The notes beneath the pieces were generated by a model that ran no database searches, was not told the origin of the DNA, and saw only the letters and a list, made by a program, of their open reading frames with translations. A DNA stretch of 64,000 nt, taken from NCBI GenBank assembly GCA_037043235.1, contig JAWRVZ010000054.1:1325001-1389000 (forward strand), given 5' to 3'. The stretch comes from Rhodeus uyekii. Its lineage: Eukaryota > Chordata > Actinopteri > Cypriniformes > Acheilognathidae. Positions 10,747 through 22,600 of this stretch are shown piece by piece; the first letter of the stretch is position 1; the number at the start of each line of letters is the position of its first letter. A program made the position numbers and the translations under genes.

Positions 10747-13700
10747 TGAGCAGCTGTTCCCCCACCAGAATGAGCTCTTCTCCCGTCGTCTCGCGCGTGT
10801 CCGTCGACATCCTGGAGGAACTGCAGCTCTTCGCAGCGCAGAACCTGGAGAAGGTCGAGGTCAACAAATACTATGAAGTCATACGGGAGCTCGGGAAGGG
10901 AACCTACGGGAAGGTGGACCTCGTCATCCATAAGATCAGAGGTACAGCTCTGTTACAAACATCTACATTCCTGCATTTATCAGATGCTTTTCTCCATCAC
11001 ATTCAAGAAACATAACAGTTCTTGCTTTCCCTGGAAATCGAACCCATGACCTTGATGTTGCAAGCGCCACACTCTAGGGCCGAACCAGGAATCATCATGA
11101 ACCCGTTTCAATTTCAAATAAAATAAGCATTAACTGAAATAAAATTAAAACAGCTAGTTGCCAGAATGTGGCGATTAAATAAGTAACTGAATCGTTCTGT
11201 CAATCAAAGAAATATTTTATTTAGAAAATTAAGTGAGTGAGTCATTGAATCATTCGTTCAAAAATAGCGATTCATTTTGGAAATAACCAGTGACTTCCCG
11301 CCTCTTTCAAAGATGAAAAATAATAAGTGTAAATAAAAAAATTAAGTGCATAAAAAAATAACAAGCATGAATCAAAAATTTAAAACTTGTTTGTGTGTTT
11401 TTAAATATAATGTTTTCCTTGCTTTTATTAAATAATCACTGCATAAAAGAGCTGTGAGCTGGAGATTCCACTGTCATGTGGAAAGAATAAAGCATTTGTG
11501 GTTGGTTTATAACATTTCTCTCTTTATAACAAGATTGTGTTACTCTTAAGATAGTGCAGTTTACTTTAAAAGTCTGTATGAGGTAATCACAGCAGCCGTG
11601 ACGTCAACTCCCCTCTTCCACTGATTGGCTTTCAATCTAGAAACAGTGGACCAATGGTGACGCTTACGCCCGCCCTAATTTACATAAAACTCTAAGTGAA
11701 ACATAAGCGCAGAACGTGGAAATGAGAGCGAAGGGGAAAAGAGCACAAGCGTGACAAAAAATAAAATATGAGCAGAAAATGGAAAAGAACACAAACACAG
11801 AGGAATAAAAGAAAGGAAAGCATAATATTTAACGCTTATCGGTATTATTTTTCATCCTTGACCAGAGTACTTTAGGCAGGAATTTGAGTCATTAAATTAT
11901 TTACTCAATCAGTTTCTTCAAAAATACAGATTCAGTCGGGAACAAAACCAGTGTCTGTCAAGAAACTAGGTTTAATAAAAATGACAAACCCAAACAACAA
12001 AATTAAAATGAACTCCGCAAATACAAAGAGAAAATCTAATTCAAAACTATAATAGTATATCAGTTTTTACACTGGTTTTGCGCGTCTGGTTTCCACATCA
12101 TGAAAGTGGATGGCGATTTATACAAGCAAGCTACAAAATGAATAAAAGCCATAATTAATTCACACTAGAGCTCAGGACGGGCTTTTATATCTCATATCTA
12201 TAACACAAGCATCATTGAATATTAATGTGCTTTGTAAAGCAGTTTACAGTCTGGTGTCAGGTTCGTATGGGAAGCATAAACCAATAAAGCTTTAATTGAA
12301 TGAATTCACACATGCTGCATTTTGCTTTCCTCAATCCATAGGAAGCAAGATGGCTCTGAAGTTTCTGAAGAAGAAAACCACCAAGCTGAAGAGTTTCCTA
12401 AGAGAGTACAGCATCTCGCTCTATCTTTCTCCGTGTCCCTTCGTCATCAACATGTTTGGCATCGCGTTTGAAACGGAGGAATACTATGTTTTTGCACAGG
12501 AATACGCGCCGTCCGGAGATCTGTTCGATATCATTCCACCACAGGTAAAGATCATTTCACAAAGGAATAAAGCAATTATTCTCGCAAAATCACGGGTTGC
12601 TCCATTGATTTCCAAGGTAATTACCTTTAGAAGGGCAATTTAAATGTATCTGCATTGTCTTTATGTAAAACACGTGTGTTCAATTGCTTTAATTAAGCAG
12701 AACACTATAGACTGTTAATAAAACAATTACAGGCATAGACGTGTGTTTATACAGAACGTTTACATGACAGTTGCATCATTTTTGCATTAAAATACACAAA
12801 AAACAGGGCAGGACTGCAGTTTTATCGCAAATCTTTATCATTTATTAAAAAATTTGCCCTTTCCTAAATATTTTCTTTTCTTTTCTGCAAACTTCTGTAA
12901 CACTCTCATTTTTTTTAAAGCCGCACCTGCAATAATCAGTTGTGTCGTCTATAAAACAGACCAATTTTAGGTTTCTAGTGCAAAGCATTCTTGAACTACA
13001 ACCATTAGAGTTGACCATCTACCATTAGAGTTGACCCTCTACCATTAGAGTTGACCTTTGACCATCTACCATTAGAGTTGACCATTGACCATCTACCATT
13101 AGAGTTGACCATCTACCATTAGAGTTGACCATCAACCATTAGAATTGACCATTGATCATCAACCATTATAGTTGACCATCTACCATTAGGGTTGACCATT
13201 GACCATTAGAGTTGACCATTGACCATCTACCATTAGAGTTGACCTTCTACCATTAGAGTTGACCATTGACCATCTACCATTAGAGTTGACCATCAACCAT
13301 TAGAATTGACCATTGATCATCAACCATTATAGTTGACCATCAACCATTAAAGTTGACCATTGACCATCAACCATTAGTTGACCATTGATCATCTACCAGT
13401 AGAGTTGGCCATCAACCATTAGAGTTGACCATTGACCATCTACCATTAGAGTTGACCATCAACCATTAGAGTTGACCATTGGCCATCTACCATTAGAGTT
13501 GACCATCAACCGTTAGAGTTGACCATCAACCATTAGAGTTGACCATCTACCATTAGAGTTGACCATTGGCCATCTACCATTAGAGTTGACCATCAACTAT
13601 TAGAGTGGACCTTTGACCATCAACCATTAGAGTTGACCATCAACCTTTAGAGTTGACCATTGGCCATCTACCATTAGAGTTGACCATCAACCATTTGAGT

Positions 13701-14806
13701 TGACCATCTACCATTTGAGTTGACCATCAACCATTAGAGTGGACCTTTGACCATCAACCATTAGAGTTGACCATCAACCATTAGAGTTGACCATTGGCCA
13801 TCTACCATTAGAGTTGACCATCAACCATTAGAGTTGACCATCAACCATTAGAGTGGACCATTGGCCATCTACCATTAGAGTTGACCATCAACCATTTGAG
13901 TTGACCATTGACCATCAACCGTTAGAGTTGACCATTGACCATTAGAGTTAAGATCAGTGTTGAATCTGTCCTGATGTTGATGTTGATCCTGTCCTTTGGT
14001 GTTTGGCACAGGTGGGACTGCCGGAGCCGGTGGCGAAGCGCTGCGTCCATCAGGTGGCCATCGCTCTGGACTATCTGCACTCCAAGAAGCTGGTGCACAG
14101 AGACATCAAACCCGAGAACATCTTGATCTTCGATAAGGAGTGTCGCAAGGTCAAGCTGTCAGACTTCGGCATGACGCGGCGCGCCGGCTCACCGGTGAAG
14201 CGGGTGAGCGGCACCATCCCCTACACGGCGCCGGAGCTCTGCGACACGTCCAAGCACGAGGGGTTCTGCGTGGATTACAGCACGGATGTGTGGGCCTTCG
14301 GAGTGCTGCTCTTCTGCATGCTCACCGGGAACTTCCCCTGGGAGAAGGCCATGCCGTCCGACACTTTCTACGAAGAGTTTGTGCGCTGGCAGAGGCGGAG
14401 GACGGGTGCAGTGCCGTCGCAGTGGCGCCGCTTCACAGACGAAGCCCTGCGGATGTTCCGGAAGCTCCTGGCTTTGGAGCAGGAACGCCGCTGCTTGGTC
14501 AAGGAGGTGTTAGACCATTTTGGCCACCGTTGGATGCTGGATAGCCAGAGCGGCGGAAACCACCATCAGAGCGCACTGAACTCTTCCTCTGAGGAGGAGG
14601 AGCTGCTTGTGGACCGCATGAAGCAGCAGACGTTGTCTCCGACGGGTCCCAAGAGCAGCGGCGTGGAGTCCGGACCGGCTCACCACTTCAGCTCTGTCTC
14701 CACCAACAGCTCCGTGTCGTCCACCAACAGCTACGAGCGTTCGGCCAGAGACAGTCCTCCCAGCAGCCGCATCCTGGTCACGACGCCCATTGAGATCTGC
14801 GTGTGA
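10747..14806 (+). CDS. sbk1: SBK1: serine/threonine-protein kinase, SH3-binding domain kinase 1
   Basis: Coding exons are 10770-10941 (exon opens at 10747), 12342-12544 and 14012-14806. All junctions are GT-AG with matching phases (1, then 0) and total 389 codons plus TGA, close to the roughly 420 aa of mammalian SBK1. ATG at 10770 is the first in-frame ATG after the acceptor at 10746; the ATG at 10719 is intronic. The kinase core is complete: glycine loop GKGTYG (residues 42-47), catalytic Lys64 in MALKF, HRDIKPEN with Asp155, DFG with Asp175, and TAPELCD. The C-terminal tail of roughly 100 residues is rich in Ser, Pro and charge, as in SBK family members. Expected to be a cytosolic Ser/Thr kinase; substrates cannot be read from sequence. 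Exon 3 starts 64 bp after a long minisatellite. Identity is strong. Confidence 0.93.
10965..11078 (-). mobile_element. tRNA-derived SINE, copy 4, just after the sbk1 coding exon 1 donor
   Basis: Reverse-complement SINE with an internal deletion of the ACATTGACATTCTAATC part of the body. Its tail begins about 23 bp after the GT donor at 10942, antisense to sbk1. Confidence 0.85.
12998..13948 (+). repeat. Minisatellite in sbk1 intron 2 (ACCATTAGAGTTGACCATC)
   Basis: About 45 imperfect copies of a 20-bp unit (ACCATTAGAGTTGACCATCA) alternate with a 27-bp variant that contains an extra TTGACC step. It ends 64 bp before sbk1 exon 3. No ORF of interest. Confidence 0.95.
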
Positions 14807-14856
14807 CGCGCCAGAGACTCGCAGCGAGAGCGTTCATCACCAGAACACGGTTATAC

Positions 14857-15445
14857 AGCCCGTTTCCAACTCACACAACAATGCGCTTTCCTAAATCTTA
14901 ATTACGACATACATAATCATGACTTAAAAAGTCCAGTTTATGACGTATTTATACGTCATAAATATGAGATTTGAAAATTAAAATTATTAAACGAGTCTGA
15001 ATTATGATTTCTTTATGTCATAATTTCACTCAATAACAGTCAAAATTATGAAACGATGTCAATTTTGACTATCATTTAAATTTTTTAATCATGTCATAAT
15101 TATGGGATTAAAGCAGGGGTCGGGAACCTATGGCTCGCGAACTATATATGGCTCTTTTGATGGCTGCATATGGCTCTTTCGATCGCTTCGCTCTGGCAGA
15201 TCACGTGACAATTGACAATTATTCTTAAGAGTAAAAATGTCACAATGTCAACTTTTAATGTTGTCATTTTGACTTTAATGATTATGACTTTTATGTCAAT
15301 TTTGATGTTTTAAATAAGAATTTCGACTTTTTAGGTCAAATATTTGACCTTGTTCACATCATTTTGACTTGATGTGTAAAAGTTTGACATGTCATAATTA
15401 TGATTTTCAAAAGGCAGATTGTTTTAAATGTGATGGAAACGGGCT
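14857..15445. mobile_element. AT-rich inverted-repeat element in the sbk1 3' region
   Basis: AGCCCGTTTCC (14857-14867) and its exact reverse complement GGAAACGGGCT (15435-15445) bound an interior of degenerate CATAATTATGAC-type repeats. Similar AT-rich repeats occur at 7335-7620 and 62556-63650. No clear target duplication was found. A non-autonomous element or an expanding satellite are both possible. Confidence 0.5.
15117..15225 (+). mobile_element. hAT (Charlie-like) terminal fragment
   Basis: CAGGGGTCGGGAACCTATGG opens at 15117 and is followed by repeated (A)TATGGCTCTTT motifs. The same terminus occurs inverted at 52290-52327. The partner end is not seen nearby, so this is a truncated copy nested in the AT-rich element. 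Confidence 0.6.
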
Positions 15446-17739
15446 CTTTGTCACATTAGCTTAAATTCAGCAAAATTTCCGGGCGAAAATTTCCGTTGGC
15501 GCACGAAAAGACTTACGAAAATCCCGGATGGCGAGGTTTCCGTTTCAAATATACGTACTGCATTTCGCCCGCGAAAATTCCCTGAACAACGCGTCTTAAA
15601 ACGCAAAAATAACGGATTTAGTTTGTGTTCGACTCGCCGGTCGCTCGATTAACATTCCTAGCAGTTTAGAAACAGTGAAATATCGCGCTTTCTAACGCGC
15701 AACGAACCGATACAAGAGTGGATACAAAGCTTGAATCTACTTTCTTCCACAAAATGTCTTTAAAGCAATATATGAAGCAAAAAAAAAAAAAAAAGGAAAG
15801 GAGAATATCTGGGATCTTCATTCGTGTGAGGAATTCATCAAATCATTTCTGTGAATAAGCGAACAGTGAGATTCTGGACGTTTGAGGTATTTATGATTGC
15901 GTGTTTGTGTGCGAATTGATGTTTGTTTTTGAAATCCTGGTTTTCCCGCGGTTTATGACGCTGAACATGTCGCATGTAATCGAAGTGTTTATAAATCTGA
16001 CTGTTGTTTTTAATCCTTAATTTATCAGGATTCTTAGTATTCAGAAGTATATATTTTTTCAGTTGACATAGCGATTAACAAACATCATGTACCTTTTATT
16101 TAATTGTAGTACTTTAGCACAGTAGTGCCAAACGTATTTTTTATTGCGGCTGATGGTCGGCTGCCACTCATTAGTTGAAATCGATTAACAAAGTTTATTC
16201 ATGATGTTTTAGAGTATTTTTCTCAGAGTTTGGCTGTGATTATGAAATTTATGTTGCAAAAAACAAACAAAAAATCCCTGCAACACAGTCTCTGTTTGAA
16301 GGTTGGAAATATGTATTTTTGCCTACTGTACAATTTGTTTTGGTGTCCTTCTTTAAAGTATTATCTTATACATTTTCTACATTGATTTAAACTGAAATGC
16401 AAAACAAACAGCGCAGACGTGCGCCGAGAAACATAATAACCTGAACATGCATGACCTTGACGAAAACAAGTGTTTTAAGATGTGAGAATTGATGTAATGT
16501 GAATATTTCTGCTGATGATGTTTCAGAGTGAAATCTTTAGTAGATGATATAGGGCAAAACTTCAAGCCAGCCAAATGAATTGTTCGTTTTGTTGTTGTGT
16601 TTGTTTGTTTGTATGCTGCTGCTGTTGTTGTTGTTGTTGTTTATTTCTCACTGAGATCAAGAACTACCTGATAAAGCCTGTGCGTGTGGAACACATCTGC
16701 CGTCATGTCCTGAAACACATCATTCTCAGCTCAGGATGAAAGGAAAGTCTTCTGGAAACGTTCTCTCAAGGTTATAAACAAACATTATTCCAGAAACAAC
16801 ACAACATTTGTTTAGTTACCTGTGGCTAGTTGCATTACGTTTGAACGTCGTAAACGTTAGTCGTTGTTTTTTCTTCAAGACTGGTACAAACCTTTTAACG
16901 TCCGTTACATAAAAAGGTATATTAGTTTAAGTGAGTGAGCTGTTCAACTGCTTAACGAGTCTCTCGGACTGCTAGTTCGTCAAACAGTGGGTTTGTGCAA
17001 CCAGCCTCTGGTCTTTAAAATGTTGGCACAAAAACATTATTCATGGAGTGTTTAAATAATGTTACTTATTTCAGAATCTCCATTCAAAAGTAACGTTTCA
17101 ATAGAATGTAACATTCGTGTAACTAAGAAAAAAACGGAATGTTTTGAATTTCAGAAAGCACGTTTTCAGAACTATATGAAAATGTTGGCAAAACGTTCTT
17201 AGAGTATATTTTGTTAGCTAGGCGAAGGCCTGTTTCATTGGAATTGGTTTAGTTTCTTTATATGCGGCGCGTCTAACATGAGCTGGGAGAATGAAACATA
17301 GTTCTGTTAAATATTAAATATATCGAACATTTAGGCCGATAACCAATAATTCTGAATATTTGAAGCTGATAATCGATACATTGGTTGATAAATTATAGAA
17401 TTTGAGAGCCCGATTTCAAAAACAAAACTGTTTACCGATAACATTAAACATGAACATGTATCGTCTGATACTCGTATATCGTGCATCCCTAATAAATATC
17501 ATGTTCTTACACATCGTAGACATGCAACTCTTACTGACCGTGTTTTATTTTAGTAACCAATGAAAAGGCCTGTTGATTGTGATCTTGTTTTGGTTTGTGC
17601 TTCAGTCATGAAAACCTGTCTAAATCTCTACAATACAACCATCTTCCTGTGAGTTCAGACTTATTCCGGAATAAATCTCGACCCTGTTTGATTTTGCAGA
17701 CTTGCGTTACTGCTTTTGTTATAGTGATTGATAAACAAT

Positions 17740-17749
17740 AATAAATAAA
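17740..17749 (+). terminator. sbk1: Candidate sbk1 poly(A) signals
   Basis: Two overlapping AATAAA hexamers (17740-17745 and 17744-17749) lie on the plus strand. They sit about 100 bp from the minus-strand signal of the rai1-like gene, so the two genes would end tail to tail. Assignment to sbk1 is inferred from position alone. Confidence 0.35.
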
Positions 17750-17838
17750 AAAATTCGCACCTTTTATTCATCCTGATACAAGTAAATGAGCAAATACAAA
17801 TGAGCGAGAGACCAGTTCGGCAAAATAAACGAAGCCAG

Positions 17839-17844
17839 TTTATT
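17839..17844 (-). terminator. Candidate poly(A) signal of the rai1-like gene
   Basis: TTTATT on the plus strand is AATAAA on the minus strand, in the context TAATAAACTGGC followed by a T-rich stretch. It would give a 3' UTR of about 1.85 kb after the stop at 19688. A second TTTATT at 17763-17768 is an alternative. Confidence 0.4.
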
Positions 17845-19244
17845 ACGGTGACCGACTGGTTTTAGTCAGTTCAAGATAAACACATTTTGGGGTGAGAATG
17901 TCGACAGCAACACAAAATAACCCTGAGATTACGATTGGAGAAGACCGAACTAACAGAAGAGAGAAACAACGCCAACACAAACGGGTTTTGGTAGATGCGA
18001 AAACATTCAAGTTAGAAAAAAGAAAAATGGCGTTTGCACAGAACAGACAAATGGCACAAACATGAGCTGCCAAAGTACAGATTCAACTTTGGGCTAAAAC
18101 ACTGACGTTTAAATAGTCTGTTCACAACGCATCACGTTTAACGTCTCGACGTAAAAGAAGTGCGTATACACTGATTTGTCTGAGCAAGGCAGCAACAAAT
18201 GAATAAACCCACTTTATAAAAGATTTCTGGGAAGTTCCACATTTCACGAATGTTTCCTGTGTGAAGGAACGCTTTCTGAAGTCAAGCTGAGACTTCACTA
18301 CATCCGTCTGCAGAAGAGAGATAATGCATAGAAACAAGAATAAATGCAGTTATAATCACACATTGTGATCACTAATATTCAGCATTTCCTACAATAACAC
18401 CATGTTTGTGAATCGCACAACTAATGCAACTGGAAACCAACAATAAACGTTCAAAATGTGGGTCTTAAAGTGTGTGAACGTGCCGTTATCAGTCGCATCC
18501 AACGGGATTAAACCAGAACTCTGGAGTCAATAAACTCGTCTTGGAACAAAAATCCTCATCTTTTTCCTTTTTACACAAAGTGCCTTTCAGAATTGCGTAA
18601 ACTGCAGCTGCCGCTTCTGCAACCTTCCTCGTGTTTCCTTCACTTCTGGAAATGTGCTTTCGTGACTGAATATAGATCGTGATGATTATGAAGAGGATTG
18701 ATGTCCTAACAAGCAGAATATTCCAAATTCAGTTCATAAATTAAGACAGAATGAAGAAAACACGGAAAGGAATTATTCTGGTTATATTACAATAATTGTG
18801 CCCCCAAATATAAATATGAAAAACCATATTATGTAAGTCATAATGGCAGATAAACCGCGCGCTGGTTCAGCTTCAGTCTCTTGTGCGGTTCTCTGCGACG
18901 CGTGCGGCGGGTGTCGTGGCGGCAGGAGTGTTGAGGAGTTCCCGTCAGCGCCAGAGAGAGGCTGAAGGTCCCGGAAAACAGGAGCGCGCCGCTGAAGGTC
19001 AGGTCACCCTATGGGGAAAAACAAGAGGCTTTCGCCTGGTTCCACAGATCAGGCTTAAGATAGTCTCAAACTAAGATGCATGTTTGAACTGAAAGCACGT
19101 CTTAAAATATATCAGACGCAGTTCATAAAAGCTACTTAAACGTCTTAAATGAACTAATCCTGTTCATTTAAGGGCGGAGACTGTTCAAACGTCTCCATAG
19201 TCACATCACCACAGCCGCTTCCGCGAATGCGCTCCGCGGCCTGG

Positions 19245-19286
19245 TGGCACTTTACCGGTCCGCGGACCGGGGGTTGGGGACCACTG
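19245..19286 (-). mobile_element. hAT-like terminal fragment
   Basis: Read on the minus strand it begins CAGTGGTCCCCAACCCCCGG, a typical hAT/Charlie-like terminus with a GC-rich palindrome behind it (CCGGTCCGCGGACCGG). No second end was found. It lies in the inferred 3' UTR of the rai1-like gene. Confidence 0.55.
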
Positions 19287-19510
19287 ACTTAGAGTGTAAA
19301 GGATTTGCTGGAGCAAGGGAAAATAAAACTGTTTATGATGTTTTGTTTAATGGTATTTTACATTATTTCTGAATATGATAAATAGTGACTCCTAAACTCC
19401 TAATATAGATATAAACACTTTTAAATACAGCCTATATAAGAGAGAGGGACTCGAACTAAAACACATGTATTTTACGCCTGATTTATGAATTTACTTACAT
19501 TTATATTTAA

Positions 19511-19622
19511 TTTACTTTTATCATCGCATTCAAGAAACACTTTGACATTCTAATCAGTTCTTGCTTTCCCTGGGAATCAAACCCATGACCTTGATGTTGC
19601 AAGCGTCACTTTCTACTGTTAG
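19511..19622 (-). mobile_element. tRNA-derived SINE, copy 5, in the 3' UTR of the rai1-like gene
   Basis: Reverse-complement SINE body with GGGAATCAAACCC, starting about 66 bp after the stop codon at 19688. It is in the same orientation as the host gene, so it would be part of the mature mRNA. Confidence 0.8.
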
Positions 19623-19687
19623 ACACACAAGAAACCCATTTTTAATATTTAATAGCTCAAACCTCACAGGCTGTTCTTCCTCCAGCG

Positions 19688-22600
19688 TCACCTGCTGATT
19701 TCAACACCCGAGGATCCTTTAATGCACTTGTTCTGATGCAAAAGAAACGAGAAAAACAACAGAGGGATTTAAAAGAAGCATCTTTACTTTAAAATAAAAC
19801 ACTAGTCTAATACTTTAATATTTTACACTGTCAACTAGTGAAAGGTAGAAGAAAACGACATGTATACCTTGTGCTTTGTGCATTTCATTGAGAAGTTCTC
19901 CTCATTTAACACACAACCTGTGATGAAGACGAGGAAACGCATCCGTTAGTCCTGAATCAGCTTTCATACGTCTGGAGTTACAGGCATGCAAACAGTGAGA
20001 AACTCTGCTTTTCCCACTTCTGAACGATCACCGTTGGCATATGATGGCAGATTTTATGAACAGAACGGCCAATCTCTGTGCAAAAATAACATAATACTGC
20101 TGCCATCTTTCTAAAATCATTTTACCACTCTCTAATTTCCCTTTAAATCAGTGGATTATTCAGTAAATGGGTGATTCTCACGAAAACATGGTTTTAAAAA
20201 TATAAAAAATTAAAATAAAAAAAAAATACTTGAATTAACAAAAAATTATTTCAGACATTTGAACCAAAGTCTGAATTATTTGTGCACGTAATTTTAAAAA
20301 CATTAACTTACAGTTTAAGACATTTTTTAACATTATTTCCAAAACAAGTCCTAAAAATTCTCATTACTGCAACAGTCTGAAAACATCAATGTTGTTAGAA
20401 AAGCTAATACATTTTAACATTTTTAAAATTGGATTATTAAGAGTCATGCACATTAATTTGAAATTCTGAAATAATGTTTATTTTTAAATTAACAGGATTT
20501 TTATTTTGAATGCTTTTTCTCATTACCGCAACACCTTCCACAATTTACAACCTATTTTTTTAGGATATTTCAATGAAACCTGACCAATTTTTTAAATTAT
20601 GTGACAAATCTGAAGGAACATAATGTGTAGAGTCTGCACAAGTGTTGAAAAGTAAACTACAATTCTTTTAATTAAATTAACATTTATAGAACTGTTTCGG
20701 TAATGATACATAGGTTTTGGAAATGAGGTTGATTATCTTGGTAATGATAATAAGTATATAAGGTTTTGTTAAAATCATAAAATTTAATGTAGAACATAGT
20801 CATGGATTCAAGTTTAAATACGTTTAATTTTGTAGTGCAAAAAATACATAAAATATTACATATTACAAACATAAGCAAAAGCAGAGAAAACAATAGAATA
20901 AAGATAAAAGAAATAAAGACTCCTTCATGTTTTTCAGGTAGATCTAACGGTAATTTCAGGAAAAGGAATACTACCAAACTTAAGTAACCAAATTCTTCAT
21001 TGTTCATAATTTTGTAATGCGTATAATTTATACAAGTAAAACTATTGAAGTTTTGAAGTAATGACAGACTGCTGCAGATTTATTAGGTTACTGTCACTTT
21101 AAGACTCATTCAACCTTCATGCCTTAGTGGCATGCATTTCCCAAACTATGCACAATACTCGCAATCCAGCTTTAAAGCCCTGTTATAGTAATAGCTAAAG
21201 TTTTTGAGTGTGTGTATACTCATGTATGTTTCCTAACACTGTGGGTGTTTTTTGTGTATGCTAATTACACCTGCTGTAACATCACCAAACCTAACCTCTC
21301 TCTCTCCTTCTTTCTGTATTCCTCGAGAAGTTATGGGTTGCTGTACAATTTTTCCCTGAACTTTAATATAAAAAATATAATAATATAGGTAAATATTTAC
21401 ATTTATATTAAATTCATAAACTGTAAAAGTTGTACACAATGATTGAATCTCATTCCCGAAACAGACGTTATCTCTGCCGCAACTGGTCTTAAATGGTTGC
21501 GGTGTATGAGAATGGTGTTGCGGAGGATGAGGGAGCTTAGTTTGTTTTGCTAACAATAGAGAAACCATGATGATTTTGCTAATTTTGACTCCATGTATAT
21601 TATTAGACGTTAATGAAGTACATTTGGATAAAAAAAATTGTAAATCCTACAATTTTCGAAATGTAAATAACTACCTGTTTCGGTAATGATAATCAAAATG
21701 TCGTGTACAGGTTTTAACAAGAGAATATTTCACTTTTATTGGAGAACTATAAAGAGATCTTCTTAACTGGTAGCCATCTTGAATGAACTGACCTTGAAGT
21801 TCTCCTTCATTCAAAATCAAACTTTATTTAAATTCTATGTGTCTTTTAACAGTCCTTAAAAAATGTTGCGGAGGATGAGAACACCAGTCATGGACACATA
21901 ATTTTCCTACTTTTTTCATTATTAGTATTATACATGAATATTCAGTAAATAATTTTTCTATTATCTGACATATTCAAGTAAAGCATCCATTAATTTTTTT
22001 CTGATTTTTTTTTTTTAAATTTGTTTAAATTACAACATAACATACGTTCAGTCATAGTCGGACGCATTGCGGTAATGAGAATTTCAGTAAAAAACGCTGT
22101 AAAATAGAAAAATAATTAATTCCCATGTTAAAATGATACATTGTTCAAGGTAGAGAACAGTATGGTCTTTACTGTGATGCTTTTTTATTTCACTAAATAA
22201 CATGTTTTATATTTTAAATCCTTAATGCCGTGGTGTTTTAATGGTTTCGTGAGAATCACCCAAATATACATTCATGACATTTAATATTTTGGGTTTCATC
22301 AATATTTACATTTGTCTTTCTTCAGAAAAATTGACAAAATACAAAAGTTTCCGATTTTCTTTTTTTTTTGGCCAGGGAATGACTAATAACGATAGAGGAA
22401 CGATATAGTTTGATGATCAAACATTGACAGCCAATCAGAATCCATCCTGTTTTTGGATGACAGCACTTATAATAAGCAGAAAGATACTGAGTGTTGGTGT
22501 GGATGATCGCGATGAATCGCGATGGTCTCACCCGACTGCGCCGCACACGTGTAGTGGTACTTGTTCGGACAGCCTTTGAAAACGCAGCCCAACGTCGCTC

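Larger units (their letters stand above)
14807..17738 (+). other. sbk1 3' UTR and/or downstream spacer
   Basis: No further coding sequence is seen. It begins with an AT-rich inverted-repeat element (14857-15445) that contains a hAT end near 15117. The stretch 15446-17738 is low in known repeats apart from a (GTT)n run near 16620. The first strong tandem AATAAA signals are at 17740-17749, so a 3' UTR of about 2.9 kb is possible; earlier cleavage cannot be excluded. Confidence 0.4.

Noticed and set aside
10719..10769. Upstream start codon for sbk1 (MRLLAVCVAVSS...)
   Set aside because: It lies upstream of the TTGTGTTGCAG acceptor at 10745-10746, so it is intronic; the ATG at 10770 fits.
13008..13945. 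Regular repeats in sbk1 intron 2 as a CRISPR array
   Set aside because: Direct tandem repeats without unique spacers in a vertebrate intron; it is a minisatellite.
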